A DNA stretch of 58,186 nt, taken from positions 1-58,186 of the forward strand of contig CALZHP010000007.1 of the NCBI GenBank assembly GCA_945787325.1. The letters run 5' to 3'. A program made the translations under genes and the position numbers. Every line of letters starts with the position of its first letter. Position 1 is the stretch's first letter. Positions 34,194 through 44,087 of the stretch are shown here, piece after piece. The notes under the pieces were generated by a model. The model made no database searches. It had not been told where the DNA came from and worked only from the letters and a program-made list of their open reading frames with translations. This stretch comes from an uncultured Desulfobulbaceae bacterium. GTDB lineage: Bacteria > Desulfobacterota > Desulfobulbia > Desulfobulbales > BM004.

Positions 34194-36725
34194 ATGAAAA
34201 AAGCCGAGCTTCTAGCAAGGCGCGAAGCTCTTGAAACTCTCTGGAAAGATGGGATCAGCGGCCTGGCCCTTCTTGAAAAGAATACAGAGCTTATCGATAC
34301 GCACCTGCGTCAATGCTTTAACAGGTGCCCTGAAGCATCAAAAGGAATGGCTATCGTCGCGCTCGGAGGTTACGGGCGGCGGGAGCTTTTCCCGTTTTCA
34401 GATGTGGACCTCCTTTTACTGCATGAAGCGGCCCCTGATGAAGACATTGAAAAAGTTGCCGAAGCGGTTTTTTATCCGCTGTGGGATGCCGGCATTGAAG
34501 TGGGTCACGGGGTCAGGACCATAGAGGCGTGCATGGAAGATGCCTTGGAAGATTTTTTTTTCCAGGTTGCCATGCTTGATGCCAGAATTATTGCGGGATC
34601 TTCACCTTTGTTCGATAAATTGATGAGCGCTTTCAATGCAAAATACATTGAAGGATTGCGGCACCATTTTCTGGACAACATGCTTGCTCATCGCTCTAAA
34701 AGGCATGAACAGTTTGGCAGGCATAGCTACCTTCTGGAGCCCCACATCAAAGAAAGCCGGGGAGGTTTGAGGGATGTTCAGGCCATGCTGTGGACATCGC
34801 ATTTCGTATACGGACTGCATGGACTTAATGACTTGGAAGAAGCCGGCCTCCTTTCGTGGGATAAAAAACATGAGTTCCGGGAAGCATGGGATCATCTTAT
34901 AAAAATCCGTAACCGCCTTCACTATATAAGCGGTCGTAAAAACGATCAGCTTTATTTCGAACACCAGGAAGATATGTCCAAAGCGTTTGGCTACAAAAAA
35001 AGTAACGGTCTTCTTGCTGTAGAACATTTTATGAGGCAGGTTTACAGCCACCTGCAAACCATAGCAGTTATAACAGATCTTTTCTTTGAGCATGTTGACG
35101 AAACGCTTAACTTATCAAAAGAAGAAAATGAAGTGCGGGTACTTGAACCAGGAATTGAGTCAAAAAACGGCCAGATTCATCTGGTCGATTCAAACCTGTT
35201 GGCAAAGCGGCCCGCAATCCTGATGAGGCTTTTCCAGATATCTGCCAGAGCAGGTTTACCGCTACATCATCGCACCAGAAACATCATCAACCAGAACCTC
35301 CATCTCATAGATGACCGTCAGCGCAACTCCCGGCGTGTGGCAAAGTCTTTTCTGGAGGCAATCCAATCAGCAAATGAACCCTTGAATATTCTGGCCCCCA
35401 TGCTGGAAACCGGCTTACTGGCTACATATATACCAGAATTTTCGCGAGTGGAATCACTGGCCCAGCACGATGTGTATCACATGTATACGGTCGACAGCCA
35501 TCTTTTGCAGGCTGTATCAGAACTCCACCAGCTCAACAGGAAAGAACAACAATTGTTTTCTTCTATTAAATCAAAAAATGTTCTTTACCTGTCAGTACTG
35601 CTCCATGACATTGGAAAAGGCGAAGGTTCTAAACATGCAGAACGAGGTGCTAAGTTCGCTGAAATAATCGGAAAACGACTTGGACTTGGAGACGAAGAAA
35701 TTAGTGACCTTGTCTACTTGATAAATAACCATCTATTTCTTTCAAACACAGCGCTACACAGAGACCTAGAGGATGAGGCTTTTTTAAAGCGCTGTGCTGA
35801 AAAAATAAAAAACACCGATAGGCTCACTATGCTTTACCTGCTTTCCATTGCAGATGCTAGAGCAACTGGCCCTGCCGCGTGGAATGATTGGAAGGCTGCC
35901 CTCCTGCTTGAATTTTACCTGAAAGTAACTCTGCTTCTGGAAAAATCCGGCCCAACTGAATCTGACCATCAGGAAAATGCCAGGTGGATGCGGAAAAAGC
36001 TGGCCGAAATGCTAGGCAAAGATCTGGCCTGGATAACTGAAAAACTGCCGACTGATTACCTGCTTACTTTTACTCCGGAGGGTTCTGCTGACCATGTAAA
36101 ATTAAGCCGTGATCTGAAAAAAGGAGACATACTGGTATATCCGACCGCACATCAGGGCTCCTGGTCTCTTCTGCTGCTCACCAAAGACAGGTCCGGTCTC
36201 CTTGCCAGGATATTCGGGGTACTAGCCCTGCATAATCTTAATGTATTATCAGCCCAGATATTCACCTGGGAAGATGGAACTGTTGTGGATGTAATGGATA
36301 TTGACTCAATTGTGGGAGAGCAGTTTGAAGCACAGGAGTGGGATGACCTAAAAAACGATCTCCATCTGGCCATTACCAACCAGCTGGGACTTGCGCACCG
36401 CCTAAGCTGGAAGTTGAAACCTGCCAGTGGAAGTATGCGGCAGATTAAACCCCGATCAAAGCCCCGGGTAACAATCGACAACGAAACCTCAGACAATTAT
36501 ACAATAGTTGACATTGAAGTGTATGCGGAAGACAGGGCAGCTCTTCATTATGATATTGCCAACACTTTTGCAGATTTCGGGATAAATATATTCCGGGCGA
36601 AAATTGCCAGACAAGCTGAAAAGCTAGTAGATGTTTTTTATGTCCTCGGCAGCGATCACAATAAAATTGACAAACCGGAGCTGCAGGAAGAAATTCGCCA
36701 GGCCCTGCTTTATGCTGTCTCATAA
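34194..36725 (+). CDS. glnD: PII uridylyltransferase / uridylyl-removing enzyme
   Basis: 843 residues with the standard order. The nucleotidyltransferase domain shows ALGGYGRRELFPFSDVDLLLL (around 55-75), a helical linker follows, the HD domain has LHDIGKGEGSKHAERG (around 475), and there are two C-terminal ACT domains (LLLTKDRSGLLARIFGV and VYAEDRAALHYDIANTFADFGI) that sense glutamine. It modifies the PII protein encoded divergently. It is unusual that glnD has its own sigma-54 promoter with activator sites, since in enteric bacteria glnD is largely constitutive. Confidence 0.95.
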   Translation: MKKAELLARREALETLWKDGISGLALLEKNTELIDTHLRQCFNRCPEASKGMAIVALGGYGRRELFPFSDVDLLLLHEAAPDEDIEKVAEAVFYPLWDAGIEVGHGVRTIEACMEDALEDFFFQVAMLDARIIAGSSPLFDKLMSAFNAKYIEGLRHHFLDNMLAHRSKRHEQFGRHSYLLEPHIKESRGGLRDVQAMLWTSHFVYGLHGLNDLEEAGLLSWDKKHEFREAWDHLIKIRNRLHYISGRKNDQLYFEHQEDMSKAFGYKKSNGLLAVEHFMRQVYSHLQTIAVITDLFFEHVDETLNLSKEENEVRVLEPGIESKNGQIHLVDSNLLAKRPAILMRLFQISARAGLPLHHRTRNIINQNLHLIDDRQRNSRRVAKSFLEAIQSANEPLNILAPMLETGLLATYIPEFSRVESLAQHDVYHMYTVDSHLLQAVSELHQLNRKEQQLFSSIKSKNVLYLSVLLHDIGKGEGSKHAERGAKFAEIIGKRLGLGDEEISDLVYLINNHLFLSNTALHRDLEDEAFLKRCAEKIKNTDRLTMLYLLSIADARATGPAAWNDWKAALLLEFYLKVTLLLEKSGPTESDHQENARWMRKKLAEMLGKDLAWITEKLPTDYLLTFTPEGSADHVKLSRDLKKGDILVYPTAHQGSWSLLLLTKDRSGLLARIFGVLALHNLNVLSAQIFTWEDGTVVDVMDIDSIVGEQFEAQEWDDLKNDLHLAITNQLGLAHRLSWKLKPASGSMRQIKPRSKPRVTIDNETSDNYTIVDIEVYAEDRAALHYDIANTFADFGINIFRAKIARQAEKLVDVFYVLGSDHNKIDKPELQEEIRQALLYAVS

Positions 36726-36792
36726 CAGATAAGAAAAATGGGGCCCTTGCACATATCATAGCTCTTTGCAACTCACTCTTAGGCCTATTTTC

Positions 36793-36836
36793 TTACAATT
36801 CTGTAACAAATATACAACTATTTTACAAAATTGTGC
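36793..36836. promoter_or_regulatory. Paired palindromic activator sites for glnA
   Basis: TTACAATTCTGTAA (36793-36806) and TTACAAAATTGTGC (36823-36836, right arm imperfect), 30 bp apart. The array ends 78 bp before the -24 element, nearly the same layout as at glnD. Confidence 0.68.
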
Positions 36837-36913
36837 GAAACAGAAACATGTCTCTCAAGGAAAAATCTTTAATTAACCCATAAATACATGGCATTAAGCA
36901 AAATATTGCCTCC

Positions 36914-36929
36914 TGGCATCTTTATTGCT
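36914..36929 (+). promoter_or_regulatory. Sigma-54 promoter of glnA
   Basis: TGGCAT, CTTTA, TTGCT. One mismatch in the -24 element. It lies 157 bp before glnA. Confidence 0.78.
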
Positions 36930-37070
36930 TACTTTTTATTATTTTTTCAACCAAATAACGTTTTAGACAGCAAAAAACATGGCGTCCTGAACAATATTTG
37001 ATGACAAGAAGATTATTTAGAAAACTTAATAAGAACTTTTTGAACCAACTACATTAAAAGGAGAACAATC

Positions 37071-38399
37071 ATGACCAAGAAGGAAATACTTAAAATTGTT
37101 GAACAGGAAAATATCCACTTTTTCCGCCTGCAGTTTGTTGACATCAACGGATTTATGAAAAACGTTGCTATTCCTCGCAGCCAGCTGGAAAAAGCACTGG
37201 ATGGTGAAATAATGTTCGATGGTTCCTCTATTGACGGTTTTGTACGTATAAATGAATCAGATATGTATCTGAAACCGGATTACAGCACCTTCGTTATACT
37301 TCCATGGAGAAACAAAGAGGGCATAGCCGCTGCCAGGATCATATGTGATGTATACAAGTCAGACGGCACGCCGTTTGAAGGGTGCCCGCGCGGCAACCTG
37401 AAACGCGTACTGCAAGATGCAAAAGATATGGGATACACCATGAACGTAGGGACCGAGGCTGAATTTTTCCTTTTCAACAGGGACGAATGCGGCAACCCCA
37501 CAACGGAAACCCATGACACAGCCGGATACTTTAGTGTTGACCCTGATGATGACGGTATTGAGTGCCGCCGCGAGATCATCGAGACCCTTGAGTCAATGGG
37601 TTTTGAGATTGAAGCTTCCCACCATGAGGTTGCGGAAGGTCAGCACGAGGTCAATTTCAAGTATTCCGACGCTTTAATTTGTGCAGACAATACTGTTACT
37701 TTTAAATGGGTCGTCAAGACCATTGCAAAACAATACGGATTGCACGCGACCTTCATGCCAAAACCTGTATTCGGCATCAACGGCTCCGGAATGCACACCA
37801 ACCAGTCACTATTTAATCTGGACGGCACCAACGCCTTCTTTGACAAAAAAGACCCCATGCAGCTCAGCAAAGTTGCTCGTCAGTATATTGCCGGTGCCAT
37901 AAAAAATGCCCGCGGTTTTGCTGCTGTAACCAACCCGCTTGTCAACTCTTACAAACGCCTGGTTCCGGGCTACGAAGCACCGGTGTATGTAGCATGGTCC
38001 GCCTCTAACCGTAGCGCCCTCGTACGCATCCCGGCATCCAGAGGCCTAGGTACCAGGGTAGAGATTCGCTGCCCGGATCCAACCTGCAACCCATACCTGG
38101 CCTTTGCAATGATGCTCAACAGCGGCCTTGACGGCATCAAGAACAAGCTAACAGCTCCGCCTTCAACTGATGTCAACATCTATGAGATGACAGACAACCA
38201 AAAAAGGCGGGCCAAAATAGCCAGTATGCCGGCATCACTTCTTGAAGCCTTGGTAGAACTGAAGAAAAACAAGATTTCCAAAGAAACACTTGGCGAACAT
38301 ATCTTCGAGAAATATATTGAAACAAAAGAGAAGGAGTGGGACAGCTTCCGCATCAGTGTTACCGATTGGGAACTGGAGAACTACCTGAAGATATACTAA
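37071..38399 (+). CDS. glnA: Glutamine synthetase type I
   Basis: 442 residues, the length of the GSI-alpha class rather than the roughly 470 of GSI-beta. Visible motifs are [61 protein letters not shown] and [19 protein letters not shown]. The region around the enteric adenylylation Tyr reads NIYEMTDNQ instead of NLYDLPPEE, so adenylylation control is unlikely. AAAAGGAGAAC precedes the ATG. Control probably acts through the sigma-54 promoter and by feedback. Confidence 0.96.
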   Translation: MTKKEILKIVEQENIHFFRLQFVDINGFMKNVAIPRSQLEKALDGEIMFDGSSIDGFVRINESDMYLKPDYSTFVILPWRNKEGIAAARIICDVYKSDGTPFEGCPRGNLKRVLQDAKDMGYTMNVGTEAEFFLFNRDECGNPTTETHDTAGYFSVDPDDDGIECRREIIETLESMGFEIEASHHEVAEGQHEVNFKYSDALICADNTVTFKWVVKTIAKQYGLHATFMPKPVFGINGSGMHTNQSLFNLDGTNAFFDKKDPMQLSKVARQYIAGAIKNARGFAAVTNPLVNSYKRLVPGYEAPVYVAWSASNRSALVRIPASRGLGTRVEIRCPDPTCNPYLAFAMMLNSGLDGIKNKLTAPPSTDVNIYEMTDNQKRRAKIASMPASLLEALVELKKNKISKETLGEHIFEKYIETKEKEWDSFRISVTDWELENYLKIY

Positions 38400-38447
38400 G
38401 CCGTTCTTTCAGTAAAACAATTCGGCTAATCAGTATCTCTGATACGC

Positions 38448-38486
38448 AAAAAGCCCGGTGCCTGCTTAAGGACCCGGGCTTTTTTT
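38448..38486. terminator. Bidirectional terminator between glnA and the nifA-like gene
   Basis: AAAAAGCCCGG (38448-38458) pairs with CCGGGCTTTTT (38474-38484), with A- and T-tracts on both sides, fitting the convergent genes. Confidence 0.9.
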
Positions 38487-38510
38487 CTTATATTTTATAA
38501 ACAAATTACA

Positions 38511-40094
38511 CTAGTTACCGACTTTGAATTTCTTGGGATCTATATCATAACGATGGATCTTATAATTAATGATGCGCAGGCTGGTATCAAGGGCCTGGGC
38601 AGCCTTTGTCTGATTACCGTTCACCTGCTTAAGTGCTTCAACAATCAGTTCGCGTTCAAAATTTTCTACACTGGCCGCAAATGAAAGAGGTTTTTGCGAA
38701 TCAACACTTTCTGAAGACTGTAGCGATGGTGGCAGATGAAAACTCTTTATGGTCTCATCGTCACAGATCAGCACGGCCCTTTCAATACAGTTCTGTAACT
38801 CCCGTACATTCCCCGGCCAGTGATACTGCAACAGCAGATCGATAGCAGGCGTTGAAATTCTTTGCACGTCCTTTGCATTTTCCTCACTGTACTTGTTCAG
38901 AAAAAACTCGGCCAGCAGGAGTATGTCGGTACGTCTTTCTCTTAAAGGCGGCAAATATACTGGGAAAACATTGAGACGGTAATACAGGTCTTCCCGGAAA
39001 CTATTATCGGCTACTGCGCTTTCAAGGTCCCTGTTAGTAGCAGCCACCAAACGCACATCACATTTAATCGACTTGCTGCTGCCCAAACGCTGAAAGATCC
39101 TGTCCTGCACCACATGAAGCAGCTTTACCTGAACGTTCTGGCTGAGCTCACCTATTTCATCAAGAAACAGTGTCCCTCCTTCCGCAAGTTCAAAACGGCC
39201 TTTTTTGGTCGTGTGGGCCCCGGTAAAAGCCCCTTTCTCATGACCGAAAAGCTCGCTTTCCAGGAGCGTTTCCGGTAAAGCCGAACAGTTGACAACAATA
39301 AAAGGTTTTTTGGCTCTTTTACTGTTGTGATGAAGGGACTTTGCTACCATTGTCTTTCCGGTGCCGGATTCTCCGCGCAGTAAAACTGTGGCATTACTGT
39401 CGGCAACCCGATGTATCATTTCGTAAACTTCCTGCATTCTGCTGCTGTTGCCGATTATGTTAGCAATACGGTATTTTTCGGAAAGCTCTCTTTTGAGCTC
39501 AATATTCTCATGCTCCAGGCGCGCTTCTCTTTCATTTACGGCCTGTATACGCAGAGCAGCCTGTGCGATCAAGCCGCTCAGGATGGTCAGAAACCGGAGA
39601 TCCTCTTCGTAGTTGAGGTCCTTCCGGTAAGCCCTGTCTATACTTAAAGCGCCAAAAGTCCTTTTTTCATGCTTGATAGGAACACAAATAAAAGAATTGT
39701 CTTTTTTCCTGATGTCCCCCCTGCTGCGCGTCCTGTTAAGAAACTCCGTTTCGTCAGCTATGTGAGGAATTACTATAGGTTTACCGGATGCAACCACGCG
39801 CCCTGTGATCCCTTCACCAATTTTATATTTACCCCGCTTCCTGGCCTCTGGACTCATGCCTTGGGCCACTTCGATCTCCAATTGACCGGTCACTGGATTA
39901 ACAATAGTTACCGTGCCATTTTCCATTCCTTTTTTTTCTGAAAGAATGTTCATGGATTGGTCCAGACATTCCAGCAGGTCCGTAGAGGACGCCAGCACCT
40001 TGGTCACTTCATAAAGGCAGGTCAAGTCTTCAAGTTCTTTTTTAGCAATAGTCTGTGGCATATCTATCTCAAAATTATTTACACTTTCTTTCAT
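38511..40094 (-). CDS. NifA-like sigma-54 activator (GAF-AAA+-Fis)
   Basis: 527 residues. An N-terminal GAF domain (about 25-185, with [18 protein letters not shown] and [10 protein letters not shown]), a coiled linker, the AAA+ domain with Walker A GESGTGKT (241-248), GAFTGA (288-293) and [10 protein letters not shown], then a Fis-type HTH ([21 protein letters not shown]). This is NifA layout, though nif genes are not in the window. Sitting beside glnA and surrounded by sigma-54 promoters with one shared palindrome, it is the best candidate activator. A second ATG 33 bases in has GAGATAGAT upstream and may be the true start; the palindrome at its own promoter would then sit about 40 bp upstream. 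Confidence 0.9.
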   Translation of the reverse strand: MKESVNNFEIDMPQTIAKKELEDLTCLYEVTKVLASSTDLLECLDQSMNILSEKKGMENGTVTIVNPVTGQLEIEVAQGMSPEARKRGKYKIGEGITGRVVASGKPIVIPHIADETEFLNRTRSRGDIRKKDNSFICVPIKHEKRTFGALSIDRAYRKDLNYEEDLRFLTILSGLIAQAALRIQAVNEREARLEHENIELKRELSEKYRIANIIGNSSRMQEVYEMIHRVADSNATVLLRGESGTGKTMVAKSLHHNSKRAKKPFIVVNCSALPETLLESELFGHEKGAFTGAHTTKKGRFELAEGGTLFLDEIGELSQNVQVKLLHVVQDRIFQRLGSSKSIKCDVRLVAATNRDLESAVADNSFREDLYYRLNVFPVYLPPLRERRTDILLLAEFFLNKYSEENAKDVQRISTPAIDLLLQYHWPGNVRELQNCIERAVLICDDETIKSFHLPPSLQSSESVDSQKPLSFAASVENFERELIVEALKQVNGNQTKAAQALDTSLRIINYKIHRYDIDPKKFKVGN

Positions 40095-40101
40095 TAAAAT
40101 A

Positions 40102-40115
40102 TTACATAAATGTAA
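40102..40115. promoter_or_regulatory. TTACA-N4-TGTAA palindrome at the activator's own start
   Basis: TTACATAAATGTAA, perfect arms, a few bases upstream of the annotated start of the GAF-AAA+-Fis gene. No sigma-54 element is visible here. The position suggests autorepression or autoregulation. Confidence 0.6.
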
Positions 40116-40348
40116 AACAACATATTAATCGCCCGTTTTGCATTACGTCAACTCCATTTATTAATGAATAAAAGAATAAATGTTGAATGCCGGTTGACAT
40201 TTAGCTAGTTTATCTTAATCAAACTTCTTTAGCAGGAATGGACTCAAAGCTTTTATTTTGAAATTTGCCGGTCATCCAGGCGAAAATCACTATCAAACCA
40301 ATCTCAATCATGTGGAATAACATTTTCAAACAGGCAGGGAGAAATTTC

Positions 40349-40744
40349 ATGAACAAAGGATCATTTACAGTTTCAACATCAAGTAAAATGGAATTTGTAG
40401 ACATCACATCAAAGCTTGAAAAAGAAATAAACGCAGCAGATGTCCAGGGGAGTGTGTGCATAGTTTACAACCCGCACACGACTGCCGGACTAACAATTAA
40501 CGAAGGTGCGGACCCTGCTGTTCAGGATGATATCATTACAGCATTTCAAAAAATTGTCCCGATGAACCATCCATACAGGCACATGGAAGGAAATTCACCT
40601 TCGCATGTAATGGCGTCATTAACCGGAAGTTCTGTTACAGTCTTTATTGAATCAGGGAGATTGAATCTGGGAACCTGGCAGAGAATTTTTTTCTGTGAAT
40701 ACGACGGACCGCGGACCAGAAAGGTCCATTGGCGCTTAATATAA
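40349..40744 (+). CDS. yjbQ: YjbQ family protein (UPF0047)
   Basis: 131 residues from the ATG with GGGAG upstream; an upstream in-frame ATG would add an implausible 28 residues. The signature VYNPHTTAGLTINEGADPAV and the RHMEGNSPSH and GTWQRIFFCEYDGPR segments identify it. YjbQ proteins have weak thiamin-phosphate synthase activity in vitro; the physiological role is unclear. A 76-codon gene follows 23 bp downstream. Confidence 0.92.
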   Translation: MNKGSFTVSTSSKMEFVDITSKLEKEINAADVQGSVCIVYNPHTTAGLTINEGADPAVQDDIITAFQKIVPMNHPYRHMEGNSPSHVMASLTGSSVTVFIESGRLNLGTWQRIFFCEYDGPRTRKVHWRLI

Positions 40745-40767
40745 CCAAACTGGTCGAGGACAGTTAA

Positions 40768-40998
40768 ATGGTTGACAATATTAATAAAGCACAGCAAATC
40801 TGTTTCGGCTTTGATAGGGGTACTGATGAGCAGTCACTGGTTATTTTTCTGGAACAGTTCACTAATAAAAAACTGCTGAACACCCTCATCCCCAGGATGG
40901 AAGACGAAGATATCAGCGCGCTTGTATCTAGTATAACTCAGCTCCTTCGTAAGCACTTGAAAGAAAAAGAATATCATCAACTTTTTTTAGAAGAATGA
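40768..40998 (+). CDS. Hypothetical 76-residue protein
   Basis: Acidic, mostly helical, without membrane segments or Cys pairs beyond one Cys (QQICFGFDRGTDEQSLVIFLEQ; then MEDEDISALVSSITQLLRKHLKEKEY). GAGGACAG precedes the ATG. It is close behind yjbQ and ahead of the ubiD-like gene, so co-transcription is likely. No family recognised. Confidence 0.6.
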   Translation: MVDNINKAQQICFGFDRGTDEQSLVIFLEQFTNKKLLNTLIPRMEDEDISALVSSITQLLRKHLKEKEYHQLFLEE

Positions 40999-41138
40999 TT
41001 AGATGGATTAACACTTTCGAATAAACAATAATTGAAAAAGTTGTTTCTCTTCTCAATCAACCACATGTTATGGTATTTCTTTTTATTATTTTAACCAATA
41101 CAATTGCCCAAACACATCAAATACCCCGGAGCATTTAA

Positions 41139-42917
41139 GTGAGTCTAAATACAATAAAAGACCTACCAGCATTCCTAGACATTCTTCGAAATGAGTCGGA
41201 ATTGCTTGAAATCGATACTCCTGTTGATCCAAAACTTGAAATTGCTGAGATTCACAGACGGGTTATTGTCAAAGGTGGCCCTGCCCTGCTGTTTACAAAT
41301 GTCAACAACTCTAGATTTCCTGTCGTAACAAATTTATTCGGTACAGCCAGAAGGCTGGAGCTTGCTTTCGGCAAACGCCCTCAAGCGTTTGTTTCCGAGC
41401 TTGTCAAAACGGCAGAAACAATAATGCCACCTTCTTTCAAAAAAATCTGGTCGTTGCGGGGGCTTGCCATGCAGGGACTTAAAGTCGGCCTGAAAAATGT
41501 AAGCAACGCACCAATCCTTGAGGAGCGCCAGCAGCAACCGGACCTAACACAACTGCCACTTCTTACCTCGTGGCATTCCGATGGCGGCCCTTTTGTTACC
41601 CTACCACTTGTATACACTGAACACCCAGACGGACTTGGCCACAATCTTGGCATGTACCGTATTCAGCAGCATGATGAAAATACCACAGGCATTCACTGGC
41701 AAATCCATAAAGGTGGGGGTTATCATTATCATGCGGCTGAACAGCGCAACGAATCCTTGCCGCTCACATTGTATATTGGGGGCCCGCCCGCCCTGATGCT
41801 TTCAGCCATTGCCCCTCTGCCTGAAAATATACCCGAGTTGATGCTTGCCTCGCTGTTACTTGGCAACAAACTCGAAATGGTCAACGACCCTATTGGTGGG
41901 CACAGGCTGGTAGCGAACACCGAATTTGCTATCAAGGGTATCGTTCCACCTCATATTCGCAAGCCCGAAGGACCTTTCGGAGATCATTACGGTTATAATT
42001 CACTGGCGCATGATTATCCCGTTTTTCAGATAGATCGCATATACCACAGGCGTAATGCTATTTACCCAGCCACTATAGTAGGTCGCCCACGACAGGAAGA
42101 CTTCTATATCGGTGATTTTCTGCAGGACCTGCTTTCACCGCTCTTTCCACTCGTTATGAAGGGGGTGCACCAGCTGAAAACTTTTGGTGAAACAGGCTTT
42201 CACTGTCTGGCAGCTGCTCGTGTCACTGACCGCTACCCTCGAGAAGCGTTTGCAGCAGGTTTGCGGATTCTTGGCGAAGGTCAGTTATCGCTTACAAAAT
42301 TTCTCATCATTACAGACGGGCATATAGATGTAAACGATTTCAAGAATCTGTGGATTCACGTGCTGGAGCGTGTTAACTGGCAACAGGATCTTTTTGTTTT
42401 CGCCAATGTGTCACAGGACACCCTTGATTATACCGGCCCATCTGTTAACACAGGCTCCAAAGCCATGCTTATGGGTCTGGGTAAGGAACCTTGTCGGGAA
42501 TTGCCCAACACCTTTGAGGGGACCCTGCCGCAAGGATGTGCAAATCCTAACGTCTTCCTCCCCGGTACTCTTGTGGTGGAAGGCAGTTCTTATGAAAGTG
42601 ATGCTGAGCTTGCCGACAGGCTCTCCAAGTGGGAAGGGTTAGGGGACTGGCCAGTTGTCCTGTTGGTTGACAACACCGAAGAAGCTACTCTGAATATGCA
42701 GGAATTTTTATGGACCTTTTTCACGCGATTTGAACCAGCCGGGGATATTCATGCGTCCTCCAGTTCAACAAAACGTTTCCATGTAGGTCTGCAACAGCCA
42801 ATCATTTTTGATTGCCGCATGAAACCCTGGTACCCACCTGTTCTTGAAGTTGATCCTGAGACTAAGAGTAAAGTAGACGGCAAAATGGCAGCCATGCTCC
42901 CTCCAAAGTGGCGCTAA
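41139..42917 (+). CDS. ubiD: UbiD family decarboxylase
   Basis: 592 residues, GTG start after a CCCCGGAG tract. Family features include ELLEIDTPVDPKLEIAEIHRRV at the N-terminus, GMYRIQQHDENTTGIHWQIHKGG (prenylated-FMN and metal region), KPEGPFGDHYGYNS and IVGRPRQEDFYIGDFLQDL. It depends on prenylated FMN made by UbiX, whose gene is not in the window. Length and motifs are close to the menaquinone-pathway decarboxylase group of anaerobes, so a role in futalosine menaquinone synthesis (MqnP step product) or ubiquinone-type decarboxylation is possible. Substrate not decidable here. Confidence 0.9.
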   Translation: MSLNTIKDLPAFLDILRNESELLEIDTPVDPKLEIAEIHRRVIVKGGPALLFTNVNNSRFPVVTNLFGTARRLELAFGKRPQAFVSELVKTAETIMPPSFKKIWSLRGLAMQGLKVGLKNVSNAPILEERQQQPDLTQLPLLTSWHSDGGPFVTLPLVYTEHPDGLGHNLGMYRIQQHDENTTGIHWQIHKGGGYHYHAAEQRNESLPLTLYIGGPPALMLSAIAPLPENIPELMLASLLLGNKLEMVNDPIGGHRLVANTEFAIKGIVPPHIRKPEGPFGDHYGYNSLAHDYPVFQIDRIYHRRNAIYPATIVGRPRQEDFYIGDFLQDLLSPLFPLVMKGVHQLKTFGETGFHCLAAARVTDRYPREAFAAGLRILGEGQLSLTKFLIITDGHIDVNDFKNLWIHVLERVNWQQDLFVFANVSQDTLDYTGPSVNTGSKAMLMGLGKEPCRELPNTFEGTLPQGCANPNVFLPGTLVVEGSSYESDAELADRLSKWEGLGDWPVVLLVDNTEEATLNMQEFLWTFFTRFEPAGDIHASSSSTKRFHVGLQQPIIFDCRMKPWYPPVLEVDPETKSKVDGKMAAMLPPKWR

Positions 42918-42941
42918 AATTTCCACTGCGAACTATAATTA

Positions 42942-43685
42942 ATGAAAGAGCGCCTGCAGAAAATACTTGCTAATGCCGGCATTGCTTCACGTCGATCGGC
43001 AGAAACCCTCATAAAGCAAGGAAGGGTTCGTATTGATGGGCAGGTAGTCACAGAAATGGGTATCAAGGTTGACCCTGACCGCCATAAAATTGAATGTGAC
43101 GGGAAAACAGTTACCTGCACTGAAGAGAAAATTTATATTCTGCTAAACAAGCCAAAGGGTTATGTCACTACAATGAGTGATCCGCAAGGCAGACCTATTG
43201 TGACTTCTTTGCTGAAAAATATCTCAGCCCGCTTATTTCCAGTGGGACGACTCGATCTGGAAACGGAAGGCGCCCTCATACTCACTAATGACGGGGAACT
43301 TGCCCAGCAGATACAACATCCCTCCTATGAGGTCAATAAAACCTACGAGGCAGTAGTCCAAGGTCGACCAGACAGTATAAAAATTGCTCGTCTGCAGAAA
43401 GGAATTATATTGGAAGGCAAGAAAACCTGGCCGGCAAAAATAAAAATTATTGAAAAAAAGCGGCATGATACAACAATCATGATTACAATACATGAAGGGA
43501 AGAAACGTCAGGTAAGAAAGATGTTCGCAGCTGTTGGTCACAGAGTGATCAACTTGAAAAGAACAGCTTACGGGGGCCTGCTGTTAGGCAGCCTGAAACC
43601 TGGAAAATACAGGATTCTCAAGAAAAAAGAACTGAATCTTATCTTTGAAAAAAACAGGCCTCAGGTTAACAAGGTATCTATTTGA
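42942..43685 (+). CDS. rluB: Ribosomal pseudouridine synthase (RsuA/RluB family)
   Basis: 247 residues: an N-terminal S4 domain (ERLQKILANAGIASRRSAETLIKQGRVRIDGQ) and the catalytic core with the Asp of GRLDLETEGALILTNDG, then EGKKRQVRKMF. RluB acts on 23S rRNA and RsuA on 16S; the S4 start favours RluB, but the name is tentative. It lies 24 bp after the ubiD-like gene. Confidence 0.92.
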   Translation: MKERLQKILANAGIASRRSAETLIKQGRVRIDGQVVTEMGIKVDPDRHKIECDGKTVTCTEEKIYILLNKPKGYVTTMSDPQGRPIVTSLLKNISARLFPVGRLDLETEGALILTNDGELAQQIQHPSYEVNKTYEAVVQGRPDSIKIARLQKGIILEGKKTWPAKIKIIEKKRHDTTIMITIHEGKKRQVRKMFAAVGHRVINLKRTAYGGLLLGSLKPGKYRILKKKELNLIFEKNRPQVNKVSI

Positions 43686-43803
43686 TTAAAAAAACTATAC
43701 TTTTTTAAAAAAATATGATTTTATATAAGCATTGGGGATAGTTATCCTTCTGGCAGGAGATAATTCCCTATTTCTAATCCATAATAAGGTCAGGGAGAAT
43801 GCG

Positions 43804-44085
43804 ATGAACAAATCTGAATTGATTGAAACGTTAGCCCAGGAAACCAACCTGCCATTCAGGGAAGCCGACTCTATAACCAACACTATCCTTGAAGCCATGA
43901 CGAACACCCTGGCTTCAGGAGACAGTATAGAGATTCGCGGCTTTGGCAGTTTTGTAGTAAAGGAATATGATTCCTACCAGGGCAGAAACCCAAAAACCGG
44001 CCAGAAAATCAAGGTTCCACCCAAGAAATTACCTTTCTTCAAAGTTGGTAAAGAGCTGCGTGAGAGGGTAGACAAAGGTAAGTAA
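43804..44085 (+). CDS. HU/IHF family DNA-binding protein
   Basis: 93 residues with the HU/IHF fold and the beta-arm motif GRNPKTGQKIKVPPKKLPFFKVGK. The N-terminal MNKSELIETLAQ and EIRGFGSF fit IHF-like members. CAGGGAG precedes the ATG. IHF bends DNA at sigma-54 promoters, so this protein could matter for the many such promoters here. It converges on rimO with two bases between stops. Confidence 0.93.
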   Translation: MNKSELIETLAQETNLPFREADSITNTILEAMTNTLASGDSIEIRGFGSFVVKEYDSYQGRNPKTGQKIKVPPKKLPFFKVGKELRERVDKGK

Positions 44086-44087
44086 AC

